This document shows positions 1 to 9,459 of a stretch of 64,000 nt of DNA, in pieces. The stretch comes from Peribacillus kribbensis DSM 17871 (GTDB taxonomy: Bacteria; Bacillota; Bacilli; Bacillales; DSM-1321). A program made the position numbers and the translations under genes. Each line of letters opens with the position of its first letter. Within the stretch, counting starts at the first letter, position 1. The notes below the pieces were generated by a model. The model ran no database searches and was not told where the DNA came from. It saw only the letters and a program-made list of their open reading frames with translations. Location: NCBI RefSeq assembly GCF_000430765.1, contig NZ_KE387238.1, positions 193,002 to 257,001 on the forward strand, in the 5' to 3' direction.

Positions 1-1281
1 CTGATAATGAGCTTTCCCCACTCCTACACCATGTTCTCCCGTGCAGGATCCTCCCCGGCTTAACGCATACTCAACCAAGTGGGCGTTAAACTCTTTGGCT
101 TTTGATACTTCTTCCGGATCATTTAAATCGATCATTAAAATAACATGGTAGTTTCCATCTCCTACATGCCCCACTATGCCCGCATCCAGCTCGGAGCCGT
201 CAATGTGATTACGCGCATCCACGATGGCGCCGACTAACTCTGAAATGGGGACGCACACATCTGTAACCATCATTTTCTTCCCCGGGGATTTGTGGACAAA
301 AGCGTAAGCTAAGCTATGGCGTACATCCCAGAGCTGGGAACGAGCCTTCGAATCTGTTTCAAATAGGAATTCCTGACAGCCGTTTTCCAGCGCTATGTTT
401 TGAGTGAATTCTATATCGTACGATAGCCCCCCTTCACTTCCGTGGAACTCAATAAAAAGGGTAGGTTTCTCTGGATAAGTTGTGTTGTTATAAGCATTTA
501 CTTGTTTAATGGATCGTGCATCCACCAATTCCATGCGGGCGATGGGAATACCGGCTGACAACGTTGAAACAACTGTGGTAACAGCATCTTCTACGCTGGA
601 GAATACAGCACGTGCCGCTGTAATAACCTCCGGTAAACCGTATACACGCAGCGTCAGTTCTGTAAATACACCCAACGTACCCTCTGAACCGACAAACAGA
701 CTGGAAATATGATATCCGGATGATGATTTTGCTGTCATGTTTCCTGTATGAATGATGCGTCCATCTGCCAGTACCACCTCAAGATCGCGCACCTGGTCAC
801 GCATAATTCCATACCTCACAGAGGTGGTACCGCTGGCATTTGTTGCAGCCATCCCTCCAAGCGTTGCATCTGCACCTGGATCCACCGTAAAAAAAAGCCC
901 ATGTTTCTTTAATGCTTTGTTTAACTGGCTCCGTGTAACTCCCGGCTGTACCCGTACCAAAAAATCTGTCGGGCGCACCTCCAGTACTTCATTCATCAGC
1001 TGAAAATCTAATGATATTCCTCCTTGATACGGAATCACATGACCTTCTAGGCTGGTCCCCATTCCAAAAGGAGTGACAGGAATGTTCTTTTCATTAGCAA
1101 ACTTCATGATCCTGCTGACTTCCTCAGCGCTTTTTGGAAATACAACGACATCTGGCAAATGAGGAGTATGATACGATTCATCTTTACTATGCTGTTCTAA
1201 CACAGTAGGGTTGGCAGTGATCTGCTCCGCCGGTATAAATTTCTTTAATTGGCCGACTAAGTCGTTTTCCATTGTATTCAA
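1..1281 (-). CDS. FAD-linked D-2-hydroxyacid oxidase (D-lactate dehydrogenase type), C-terminus cut by window edge
   Basis: Translation of the minus strand gives 427 codons open to base 1, so the C-terminus lies outside the window. It reads as an FAD_binding_4 / FAD-oxidase_C protein of the GlcD/DLD family: GMGTSLEGH and DPGADATLGGMAATNASGTT are the FAD-binding signatures, and VGHVGDGNYH and GEHGVGVGK near the visible end are the conserved C-terminal catalytic motifs. The family oxidises D-lactate, glycolate or other D-2-hydroxyacids and passes electrons to the respiratory chain. The TTG at 1281 is chosen because GGGGGA lies 7 nt upstream; the ATG at 1272 would be 16 nt away. With LhgO and SSADH downstream on the same strand, D-2-hydroxyglutarate is a possible substrate, but the motifs look closest to D-lactate dehydrogenases. 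Confidence 0.85.
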   Translation of the reverse strand, partial: MNTMENDLVGQLKKFIPAEQITANPTVLEQHSKDESYHTPHLPDVVVFPKSAEEVSRIMKFANEKNIPVTPFGMGTSLEGHVIPYQGGISLDFQLMNEVLEVRPTDFLVRVQPGVTRSQLNKALKKHGLFFTVDPGADATLGGMAATNASGTTSVRYGIMRDQVRDLEVVLADGRIIHTGNMTAKSSSGYHISSLFVGSEGTLGVFTELTLRVYGLPEVITAARAVFSSVEDAVTTVVSTLSAGIPIARMELVDARSIKQVNAYNNTTYPEKPTLFIEFHGSEGGLSYDIEFTQNIALENGCQEFLFETDSKARSQLWDVRHSLAYAFVHKSPGKKMMVTDVCVPISELVGAIVDARNHIDGSELDAGIVGHVGDGNYHVILMIDLNDPEEVSKAKEFNAHLVEYALSRGGSCTGEHGVGVGKAHYQ

Positions 1282-1386
1282 CTTTGATTCCCCCACAGTA
1301 AGTAAACTTTTCTTTTAGTATGCTGGCATCATAATTATAATTAAATTCAGAATCTTAAAAAAGTTTTTTGCCTCCATCTAAAAAGA

Positions 1387-2325
1387 TCAATTAAAAATTA
1401 TACTTGCCATATAGGCAATTAGAGGAATTGTGAGTAAAGAACACATAGTAGAATAAACTGTAGCCATAACCGCAGTCCCTTCATCATGGCCATAACGTGC
1501 AAATAAGACAGTAGCTATCATAAAAGTGGGCATTGATACCTCGACCAAAGCAATTAATTTAAGTTCATTGGCGACAGGTATCCATTGTAAGACAGCAAGA
1601 ATTATTAAGGGAAAGACCAACAGTTTCATCATAAGCGAAATACTTATGAAACGAATAGGTAGTTCCTTCTTTTCTTTGAAAAATGCAGATATTAATAAAC
1701 CAATGTACAGCATGGCCAATGGGGCAGCTAAATCTGATAATGTTGCTGCTAAATTTTTCACAAGTATTGGCGGTTTATACCCAATCATTGCAATGGTTAA
1801 CCCAATCACAATGGCAAAAATCGGAATGTTAATCATTGCTTTAAGGCTTCTTAATGAAAATTTCCCATCCTTATTCAATAGCACAGTTACCAATGTAAAA
1901 ATGATTACATCAAGACCTGCATCAAATATTGCCGCTAATAAGCCCCCCGAAGGCCCAAACAATGACGTACAGACAGGAATGCCGATAAATCCGGTATTCC
2001 CCAAACCTGCCAGGATGGCTAATTTTCTGGATTTCACCGAACGAAAACCAAACACTATTGCACTCATCCAACCCAATCCGATACCAATCGTATTGAAAAG
2101 AATCGAAAGTAAAAATAGAGTTATCATTTTTGATAACAATTGATCATTGATTTCCATAGTAAATATTCCGTTTAAAATAATGGAAGGTACCGCAATATTG
2201 AGAATGATGGTAGTAAGCAAGCGTTTTGATTCTTCTGTAACAGAGAAGCTTATACCAATTATCACCCCAAGTAAAATAATAATTGCCATCATGCTTACTG
2301 CTGATAGAACTGTTGATATATCCAA
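1387..2325 (-). CDS. AEC family (auxin efflux carrier-like) transporter
   Basis: The 312-residue protein is almost entirely hydrophobic with about ten predicted membrane helices, and carries the family pattern LNIAVPSIILNGIF near the N-terminus and GNTGFIGIPV around residue 110. AEC carriers of this type (MdcF-like) move organic acids such as malonate, malate or lactate. It lies between the 2-hydroxyacid oxidase and LhgO on the same strand, which suggests uptake of the hydroxyacid handled by the neighbours. The start is a TTG with GGGGGAGG immediately upstream; spacing is short (4 nt), but the next Met is inside the first helix. The substrate cannot be read from sequence. Confidence 0.8.
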   Translation of the reverse strand: MDISTVLSAVSMMAIIILLGVIIGISFSVTEESKRLLTTIILNIAVPSIILNGIFTMEINDQLLSKMITLFLLSILFNTIGIGLGWMSAIVFGFRSVKSRKLAILAGLGNTGFIGIPVCTSLFGPSGGLLAAIFDAGLDVIIFTLVTVLLNKDGKFSLRSLKAMINIPIFAIVIGLTIAMIGYKPPILVKNLAATLSDLAAPLAMLYIGLLISAFFKEKKELPIRFISISLMMKLLVFPLIILAVLQWIPVANELKLIALVEVSMPTFMIATVLFARYGHDEGTAVMATVYSTMCSLLTIPLIAYMASIIFN

Positions 2326-2495
2326 AGATCCTCCCCCATTCTACAATTGTAATTTTTCTTCCATCATTTTAATTGTGAGAAAAAAAGAAAAGAGAAAGCA
2401 ATTTTCTCACTTTCCCAAAATTCCAGTTTCATAGCCTAGTATATATTATTAAGATCTTTATACTCTTTATTCATCATTGTCTTCACTTAGCTTAT

Positions 2496-3707
2496 TCAAG
2501 CCAATCGGTCTAAAATCCGGGAACTCTCTACAATACGTTCAACTACAGCATTTCCGATTTGAATAGATGCCGTTGCTGCAGGTGACGGGGCATTGCAAAT
2601 ATGCAGCGAATTGGTCCCCGAAAATATTGCAAAGTCATCCACCATGCTGCCATCATGCATAAGAGCCTGTGCCCGCACTCCGGCATGTGTTGGAATGATA
2701 TCCTTCTCCGTCAACTCGGGGATTAGCCGTTGTAGGCTATGCAAAAAGGCCTGTTTGCTGAAGGAACGTACATATTCCTTGATGCCTTCTTTCATATTTG
2801 GCATGGCCATTTTCCAAAAGCCAGGATATGTCAACACTTCGAATAAATCCTTAACATTAATGTCTTTCTTGGTATAGCCCTCACGTTTAAAGGCCAATAC
2901 CGCATTTGGCCCAGCGTGAACCTCGCCATTGATCATACGGGTAAAGTGAACCCCGAGGAACGGGAAGTCCGGGTTGGGAACTGGATAAATCAAGTGCTTC
3001 ACGAGATGCCTTTTTTCCGGAGCCAGCTCATAATATTCGCCTCGGAAAGGAACGATCTTCATGCCGGTATTCATCCCGGTCATTTTTGCCACACGATCGC
3101 TGTGCAAGCCGGCACAGTTAATGAGAAAACGCGATTTAATTGTTCCTCGGTTTGTTTCTATCGCGACCCCGTCCGTCCCATCCGTGATATTTTCCACTTT
3201 TGTGTCGAGACAGATGTCTCCTCCGCCTTCCTGGATGATCTCGGCGAATTTCTGGGAAACGCCTTTATAATCAGCAATTCCGCAGCTTGGAACCCGGATT
3301 GCGCCCAAACCCGCGACATGTGGTTCTATTTCGGACAATTCCTCAGATCCAATTTTAATGACTTCCAATCCGTTTTGAATGCCGCGGTCGAACAGATTAT
3401 CCAAAAGCGGCAGCTCTTCCGAATTGGTGGCGACAATCACCTTTCCACATACATCATAATCGATCCCATGCTCTTGGCAAAATCGGACCATTGCTTTGTT
3501 GCCTTCGCGTGCAAATTTCGCCTTTAAACTGCCTGGTTTATAATAAATACCGGAATGGATAACTCCACTGTTATGGCCAGTTTGATGATGGGCCCAATCC
3601 TTTTCCTTTTCTATCATGACTATTTTTGTGCCGGGATACCGCTTCGTCAGCGCCATACCTGTAGATAAACCAATGATTCCTCCACCTACAATTGCAAAAT
3701 CATACAT
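2496..3707 (-). CDS. lhgO: L-2-hydroxyglutarate oxidase LhgO
   Basis: The 403-residue DAO-type flavoprotein starts with the FAD dinucleotide motif GGGIIGLSTG (residues 8-17), followed by an E-K cofactor turn and HHQTGHNSGVIHSGIYY, which is characteristic of L-2-hydroxyglutarate oxidases. The C-terminal THAGVRAQ and NAPSPAATAS segments also fit. The family oxidises L-2-hydroxyglutarate to 2-oxoglutarate at the membrane with quinone as acceptor. Length matches E. coli LhgO. The start ATG has GAGGGA 6 nt upstream. It is followed by a semialdehyde dehydrogenase gene in the same direction, echoing the E. coli csiD-lhgO-gabDTP order, although no CsiD-type dioxygenase or transaminase is seen here. 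Confidence 0.88.
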   Translation of the reverse strand: MYDFAIVGGGIIGLSTGMALTKRYPGTKIVMIEKEKDWAHHQTGHNSGVIHSGIYYKPGSLKAKFAREGNKAMVRFCQEHGIDYDVCGKVIVATNSEELPLLDNLFDRGIQNGLEVIKIGSEELSEIEPHVAGLGAIRVPSCGIADYKGVSQKFAEIIQEGGGDICLDTKVENITDGTDGVAIETNRGTIKSRFLINCAGLHSDRVAKMTGMNTGMKIVPFRGEYYELAPEKRHLVKHLIYPVPNPDFPFLGVHFTRMINGEVHAGPNAVLAFKREGYTKKDINVKDLFEVLTYPGFWKMAMPNMKEGIKEYVRSFSKQAFLHSLQRLIPELTEKDIIPTHAGVRAQALMHDGSMVDDFAIFSGTNSLHICNAPSPAATASIQIGNAVVERIVESSRILDRLA

Positions 3708-3842
3708 AATTATCCCTCATTTGCATTATGATAGATCCCTAGCTTTTAGGATTCACTTTCAGTCTACCTGCCTAGTTTTATTGCCAGCTTTGGCAGGATT
3801 TTTGATTCATTTAAATCAAGAAGCTTCTAATATCCCCCGGTT

Positions 3843-5306
3843 CTAAAAACCCATCGATATATATTTTTCCTCCAAATATTCTTCAAGGCCTTGATAGCCG
3901 CCTTCCCTTCCCATACCGCTCTCTTTCATTCCGCCAAATGGAGCCTGTGCAACAGTGGGAATGGCATCGTTAAAGCCGATAATTCCGAACTCCAGGGCTT
4001 CCGATACCCTAACTCCCCTGCTTATATTCTGTGTATAAAAATAGGCCGCCAGACCGTACTCTGTATTATTGGCAAGCTCGATCACTTCTTCTTCTGTATC
4101 AAACGGGATGATTGGTGCAACCGGACCAAATGTTTCCTCGAATGTGATAAGCATATCCTTGTTCACTCCACTAAGAACGGTAGGTTCATAGAACAATCCA
4201 TCCGACAATTCCCCTTCGATCCTTTGTCCGCCACAAAGAAGGCGGGCACCTTTTGCCAGGGCATCTTGTACATGCTCCTCTACCTTTGCCAGCCCGTCAC
4301 TGCTGACAAGAGGCCCGACTTCAACGGTAGGATCAATACTATTCCCGACTTTAAGAGCTTGTACCTTTTCAACAAATAGCGCAGAGAATTTATCGATGAC
4401 AGAACGGTGGACGTAAATTCGATTTGCACAAACGCACGTCTGCCCTGTATTTCTGAATTTGCTTGCCACGGCACCAGCTGCTGCTGCTTCCAATTCAGCA
4501 TCTTCAAAAACGATAAATGGCGCATGTCCACCAAGCTCAAGAGAAAGTCTCTTGAGTTGCGGGGCTGACTTGGTAACCAGCATTTTGCCTACTTCAGTAG
4601 AACCGGTAAAAGAAATTTTTCTTACTACGGGGTTTTCAAAGATTTCATCCGAGATAGGTCCGGCACTACCCGTTACTATATTAACCACCCCAGCAGGCAC
4701 TCCCGCCATTTCTACCAATTTACCAAATGCTAACGCACTAATAGGAGATTGTTTCGCAGGCTTCACAATGGCTGTACATCCAGCGGCCATTGCAGGTCCT
4801 ACCTTCCTAGTCATCATAGCCAACGGGAAATTCCAAGGAGTAATTGAGGCTACCACCCCGATCGGCTGGCGGATCACCGACAGCCTTTTATTGGCAGCAG
4901 AAGCAGGGATCGTTTCCCCATAAATCCGGCGTCCTTCTTCCGCAAACCATTCCAGGTAGCTTGCAGCAAAAGCCACTTCACCCTGGGCTTCAGTAAAGGG
5001 CTTCCCCATTTCCAGACTCATAATTTCTGCTAATTCATCTTTATATTCATGCATAAGATCATGCAATTTCTTTAGGTATTTACTACGTTCCTGAGCCGTC
5101 AATTTTGACCAGGTTTTAAACGCTTTTTCAGCAGCTGCAATTGCCTCCTGAGTTTCTTGGCGTCCACCATTTGGGATTTTAGCCACCACCTTCCCTGTTG
5201 ATGGATTTGTAACGGGTATAGTTTCTCCGTTCTGTGCTACTGACCATTCCCCATTTACATACATTTCCAGTTCGGTTAAATCGACTAATCGACTAGTTTT
5301 TAGCAT
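3843..5306 (-). CDS. gabD: NAD(P)-dependent succinate-semialdehyde dehydrogenase
   Basis: The 487-residue aldehyde dehydrogenase has the family motifs TPWNFP (156-161), FTGSTEVG (233-240), catalytic Glu257 in LELGG and nucleophile Cys291 in NTGQTCVCANR; the double Cys pattern CVC is typical of succinate-semialdehyde dehydrogenases. It would oxidise succinate semialdehyde to succinate for the TCA cycle. The start ATG has AGGAGA 7-8 nt upstream. It lies between lhgO and an MFS transporter on the same strand with gaps of about 80-135 nt, so it is probably co-transcribed. Other C4-C5 semialdehydes such as glutarate semialdehyde are possible substrates. Confidence 0.85.
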   Translation of the reverse strand: MLKTSRLVDLTELEMYVNGEWSVAQNGETIPVTNPSTGKVVAKIPNGGRQETQEAIAAAEKAFKTWSKLTAQERSKYLKKLHDLMHEYKDELAEIMSLEMGKPFTEAQGEVAFAASYLEWFAEEGRRIYGETIPASAANKRLSVIRQPIGVVASITPWNFPLAMMTRKVGPAMAAGCTAIVKPAKQSPISALAFGKLVEMAGVPAGVVNIVTGSAGPISDEIFENPVVRKISFTGSTEVGKMLVTKSAPQLKRLSLELGGHAPFIVFEDAELEAAAAGAVASKFRNTGQTCVCANRIYVHRSVIDKFSALFVEKVQALKVGNSIDPTVEVGPLVSSDGLAKVEEHVQDALAKGARLLCGGQRIEGELSDGLFYEPTVLSGVNKDMLITFEETFGPVAPIIPFDTEEEVIELANNTEYGLAAYFYTQNISRGVRVSEALEFGIIGFNDAIPTVAQAPFGGMKESGMGREGGYQGLEEYLEEKYISMGF

Positions 5307-5385
5307 AGTTAAGTCTCCTTTTTTAACAGAATTATAATCTCTTCATTAATTTTTAAAGTTGTTTAATCCATAGGGTAATGACCGA

Positions 5386-6681
5386 TCAGAATCCTGAAGC
5401 TTTAGTTCCTCCATCAATGTCCGAGTTAATGGAAATCCTCTCGTTTTTAAGAAGGAAGGTATATCCCACAGCAGCAAGAAGGCAAAGAACTACCGGTATA
5501 ATCAGAGCTATATTGAAATTATTGAGCTTCGCTACTAAAATCCCTGTCACGGCTGGAGCTAACCAACCAGAAAGGTTGCCCACTAAATTTTGCAACCCTG
5601 CAAGCTTTCCTTCCGCACCTTTTGGAGCAACATCCGAAACAGTAGCCCAGAGAATGCCCGCAGCCAATCCTTCACCGCCGATCGCTATGGAAATATACGT
5701 AAGTGCCATAATGGCGCTGTCTGTATAGATAGTCGGTATAATGGCTAATGGAAATAGCATGCCTATGGCTAAAACGGTTTTTCTCGCTTTGATTGAATTC
5801 CAGCCTCTTTTAATTAAAATATCGGACAACACTCCTCCCAGGATATTTCCCAAAAAGGACATAATCCAAGGCAGCATCGTGAAAATTCCTGCTTTTAAAA
5901 GTGTCATTCCTCTTTGGTTTACAAGATAAGTAGGAAGCCAGGTCATCATTAAATAAGTAAGATAGTTATGTGCAAACAAACCGTATAACATCGGGTAAAC
6001 ATTTCTGTATTTAAAGAATTTAAATGGTGAGATGGTTAGTGTCGGTGCTTTTTCCGCTTGGGTTTGCCCCTCTTTGATATAGTCCACTTCCGCCTCATTT
6101 GCGATCTTACTTTGTTTTGGATGGTTTTTGAAAAAGAGTAACCAGAATGCCAGCCATACGAATCCGAGGCATCCGATTACCATAAAGGATGCTTGCCAAC
6201 CCCAATTTTGGATAATCCATGCTAAAATCGGTGTCGTTATACCAATACCGATAGCAGTACCAGAATTAAAAATCCCGTTTGCGATGCCCCGTTCGTGTGA
6301 CGGCAGCCAGTCTGAAATAACGCGCGTGTTGGTTGGAAACGCAGGGGCCTCTCCGATTCCCATTAAAACTCGGATACCGATCAGTGCGCCAAGCGAACGT
6401 CCAAATCCAGTAAACACTGTACAAAGCGACCACCACACGATGGCGATGGAGTACGTTAAGCGGGCTCCTAATTTATCAACGATTACCCCGACCGGAATCT
6501 GCATTAAGGCATACGACCAAAAGAACGCTGACCCTAATATTCCGAATCCTACCACCGAAATCGAAAGATCCTTCATCATCGAGGGCCCTGCAATGCCAAG
6601 AATGGCCCTATCCATATAGTTGATTGTCGTAGCGATGAAAAGGAGTCCTACTACAAGCCATCTTCCATTTGTCTTTTTCAT
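5386..6681 (-). CDS. MFS transporter, anion:cation symporter (ACS) type
   Basis: This is a 431-residue carrier with 12 predicted helices. NYMDRAILGIAGPSMMKDLS near the N-terminus and the helix-4 region GIGEAPAFPTNTRVISDWLP are characteristic of the ACS family of MFS proteins (hexuronate, glucarate, tartrate and other carboxylate importers). It sits between the semialdehyde dehydrogenase and the iron-type alcohol dehydrogenases on the same strand, so an organic acid substrate related to the pathway is likely. GAGGTG precedes the ATG. The 152-nt gap upstream (6682-6833) is AT-rich and could hold a separate promoter. Confidence 0.85.
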   Translation of the reverse strand: MKKTNGRWLVVGLLFIATTINYMDRAILGIAGPSMMKDLSISVVGFGILGSAFFWSYALMQIPVGVIVDKLGARLTYSIAIVWWSLCTVFTGFGRSLGALIGIRVLMGIGEAPAFPTNTRVISDWLPSHERGIANGIFNSGTAIGIGITTPILAWIIQNWGWQASFMVIGCLGFVWLAFWLLFFKNHPKQSKIANEAEVDYIKEGQTQAEKAPTLTISPFKFFKYRNVYPMLYGLFAHNYLTYLMMTWLPTYLVNQRGMTLLKAGIFTMLPWIMSFLGNILGGVLSDILIKRGWNSIKARKTVLAIGMLFPLAIIPTIYTDSAIMALTYISIAIGGEGLAAGILWATVSDVAPKGAEGKLAGLQNLVGNLSGWLAPAVTGILVAKLNNFNIALIIPVVLCLLAAVGYTFLLKNERISINSDIDGGTKASGF

Positions 6682-6833
6682 ATTTGCACCTCGTTATGGA
6701 TAATATTTTTGGTAGAAAAACGTTTCGGGAAATTCATATGGCCCGAAAAAATTTGAAATGAGAAAAATGTTTTGAAATTACCAGAAATATCTAGATGACT
6801 ATTACAGTACAATGGTAGTAATTTCGATTGCCT

Positions 6834-8063
6834 TTATACATTCATGATGGCCGGTTCTAGACTTTTGGAACCGAAAGCATCCCGATGAAAACATTCTAAA
6901 TCTCCATGATAAGCCTTCTCAATTATCAGTTGGATATCAGATGCCTTTGTCAGCCTCGGATTAACGAACACGTTACCGCTCCTCATGGAGTCATCCACCA
7001 ATTTCGGCAAAACGTCCAGTGAGACTCCAAGCTCTTTAATATTGAGAGGAATATTCATACATTGATTCATCTCGATGACAGTATCTATTGCTTTTTCGGC
7101 TGCTTTCTCGATAGATAAACCGCTTACATTTCTTCCTAAAGCTATCGCTATTTCTCTATACTGTTCCGCACATGCCGGCAGATTGAATTTCATAACGAAT
7201 GGCAATAGAGCTGCATTTGCGATGCCATGCGGTATATTAAAGACACCTCCAAATGTATGGGAAATAGCGTGTACATTACCCAATCGCGACTGTGAAAAGG
7301 CTACGCCAGCTAACAGGGAGGCTACAAGCATGTTTTCCCTGCTTTCCAAGTCCGTCCCCACAAAGTACGATCGTGTTAAATTTTCACCGATCATCTTGAT
7401 CGCCTGCATGGCAAAAGCCTTGCTGACAGGGTTTGCTGATTTGGATGTGTAGGATTCAATCGCATGGGTTAAAGCATCCATACCAGTAGCTGCAGTAATC
7501 TCTTGAGGCAAATGCAATGTAAGGGCAGGATCCAATATTGCTAGGTTTGGAAATAGAAGTGAACTAAGAACACCTAATTTAAAAGAGGTTTCCTTATTCG
7601 TTACCACTGTCGAATTAGTGGCTTCACTACCTGTTCCAGCCGTAGTCGGGATGGCAATGATCGGGAGTGGATGATTGGAAATCTTTCCAACCCCTTCATA
7701 ATCCAGGATATGGCCTGCATTAGTAGCCATTGCCGCAATTCCCTTGGCTGTGTCTATGCTGCTTCCTCCGCCTACAGCCAGAACTGCCTCAATCTTTTGC
7801 TGCTTAAGATACACTGTCCCCTGTTGGATTGTTTCAGCTGATGGATTGGGCTCTACCTCATCGTAAATCTCATAATAAAGGTTTGCCGAAGAAAGGGATT
7901 TTTCAATGCCTTGTAAGAGTCCGGCTGCTCTGACCCCTTTATCTGTGACAATGAGCACACTCGATACCCCTAAATCTTTAATTAGTTCTCCTGTTTCTTC
8001 AGATATTCCGTTTCCGCATTCCACTCGTGTCGGCATAAAATATGTAAAAGGTATAAGAGACAT
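6834..8063 (-). CDS. Iron-containing alcohol dehydrogenase
   Basis: The protein has 409 residues when started at the ATG at 8063; an upstream in-frame start at 8129 would add 22 residues without a ribosome binding site, whereas AAAGGA precedes 8063. It belongs to the group III (Fe-ADH) family: GGGSSIDTAKGIA is the NAD-binding loop, PTTAGTGSEATNS follows, and metal-binding histidines appear in ALTHAIES, SHTFGG and IPHGIANA. Members of this type oxidise or reduce short-chain alcohols including 4-hydroxybutyrate and lactaldehyde. With SSADH in the same gene run, 4-hydroxybutyrate dehydrogenase is a plausible role. Confidence 0.8.
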   Translation of the reverse strand: MSLIPFTYFMPTRVECGNGISEETGELIKDLGVSSVLIVTDKGVRAAGLLQGIEKSLSSANLYYEIYDEVEPNPSAETIQQGTVYLKQQKIEAVLAVGGGSSIDTAKGIAAMATNAGHILDYEGVGKISNHPLPIIAIPTTAGTGSEATNSTVVTNKETSFKLGVLSSLLFPNLAILDPALTLHLPQEITAATGMDALTHAIESYTSKSANPVSKAFAMQAIKMIGENLTRSYFVGTDLESRENMLVASLLAGVAFSQSRLGNVHAISHTFGGVFNIPHGIANAALLPFVMKFNLPACAEQYREIAIALGRNVSGLSIEKAAEKAIDTVIEMNQCMNIPLNIKELGVSLDVLPKLVDDSMRSGNVFVNPRLTKASDIQLIIEKAYHGDLECFHRDAFGSKSLEPAIMNV

Positions 8064-8235
8064 CTTGCACCATCCTTTCATTTTTTTATTAGATAGCGAA
8101 ACTCTTTCTTTTCCGGTCTGCAGATCCATTCTCTTTATACTAATTTACCCTAAACTGCGATAAGTGCTTTTAACCATTCGGTTATCTTACAGGCCGGGGG
8201 ATGTGGACCCTGGTTTCTTATACAAATAATCTAAA

Positions 8236-9441
8236 TTATAAAGCTTTTCTAAGTAATTCTTCTAAACTGCGTTTAGTTGGCACCCTTGGGTTATTACGGA
8301 CAAGTCGATCAATCTGGAGTGTCTTCTCAGCAATTTCGGGAATATCCTCTTCTTTGATCCCAATCTCTGTTAGTCTGGTAGGCAGTCCAATTTCCCCAAG
8401 CAGGGCAAGCACAGCTTTTGAAGCGGCCAAAGCGACTTCCCTATCGGATAGGCCATCCGAGTTCACATTGAATGCCTGGGAAATTCTCACCATTTTTTCT
8501 GTTTCTACGGCTGCATTGTATTCCATGACATACGGAAGCAAGAGCCCCGTAACCTCTCCATGAGGTGACTTCACAAGCCCACCAATTGGGTAAGCCAATG
8601 CATGGGCTGCTGCTGTACCTGCATTTGAAAAGGACATTCCAGCAAGCAGGCTGCCCATCAGCATATTGGAACGGGCCTCAAGATTGCTGCCCTGCTGCAC
8701 AGCAAGCGGCAGATTTTTTGCGATTAATTCAATTGCCTTGTATGCCAGTGCATCGCTGATGGGGATGGAACCCTGGAATAAGATACTTCCTTCTGCCTGG
8801 ATAAATGCATAAGGTTTGGCTGTGAAGGCCTCTATCGCATGTGACAAAGCATCAATTCCGGAACAAGCTGTTACATAAGCAGGAAGCCCCACCGTTAATT
8901 CTGGATCTAGTAGAGCAACGGTTGGTCTTAGATAATTATCTGAGATACCAACTTTCAGGTTATTTTCAACATCGGTCAATACCGCAACAGATGTTACTTC
9001 TGAACCGGTTCCAGCGGTCGTCGGAATCGCTACAAGTGGGGCGATGGGTCCGGGTACCTGGTTTTCTCCACCATAATAATCCAAAGGATGTCCGCCATGG
9101 GCGACCAACAAAGCAACAATCTTGGCCATATCAATGCTGCTGCCTCCACCAAGGCCAATTACTGCATCAATATCCATTTGAGATTTAGCAAACTCATAAC
9201 AGTTTAGCGCCGATTCTACCGGCGGCTCCGGTACGACCTGGTCATAGATCACTGTTTCGTAGTTTGCTTGTTCCAACAATGAGGTAATTCTGTCCACGAT
9301 ACCTGCATTTTTGATCCCTGGGTCAGTAACGAGTAAAATGTGTTTCGCCTTTAATCTTTGAAGGATCGAATCCAATTGCCTGATCGCCCCGTTTCCAAAT
9401 ACGATCCTTTCTGTAGAATAAAAATCCCATGTATTTCTCAT
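8236..9441 (-). CDS. Iron-containing alcohol dehydrogenase, hydroxyacid-oxoacid transhydrogenase-like
   Basis: This is a second Fe-ADH of 401 residues. The ATG at 9441 is preferred because GGAGG lies 8 nt upstream; a TTG at 9456 falls inside that site. The NAD loop GGGSSIDMAKIVALL, PTTAGTGSEVTS and metal ligands in ALSHAIEA, AAHALAYP and SPHGEVTG are present. Compared with its neighbour it carries about 15 extra residues after HAIEAFTAKPY and before PISDALAYKAIEL. A loop at this place is a feature of ADHFE1-type transhydrogenases, which convert 4-hydroxybutyrate plus 2-oxoglutarate into succinate semialdehyde plus D-2-hydroxyglutarate. The general family is clear; the transhydrogenase idea is inference from the loop and neighbours. 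Confidence 0.75.
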   Translation of the reverse strand: MRNTWDFYSTERIVFGNGAIRQLDSILQRLKAKHILLVTDPGIKNAGIVDRITSLLEQANYETVIYDQVVPEPPVESALNCYEFAKSQMDIDAVIGLGGGSSIDMAKIVALLVAHGGHPLDYYGGENQVPGPIAPLVAIPTTAGTGSEVTSVAVLTDVENNLKVGISDNYLRPTVALLDPELTVGLPAYVTACSGIDALSHAIEAFTAKPYAFIQAEGSILFQGSIPISDALAYKAIELIAKNLPLAVQQGSNLEARSNMLMGSLLAGMSFSNAGTAAAHALAYPIGGLVKSPHGEVTGLLLPYVMEYNAAVETEKMVRISQAFNVNSDGLSDREVALAASKAVLALLGEIGLPTRLTEIGIKEEDIPEIAEKTLQIDRLVRNNPRVPTKRSLEELLRKAL

Positions 9442-9459
9442 GCCCCTTACCTCCAAATT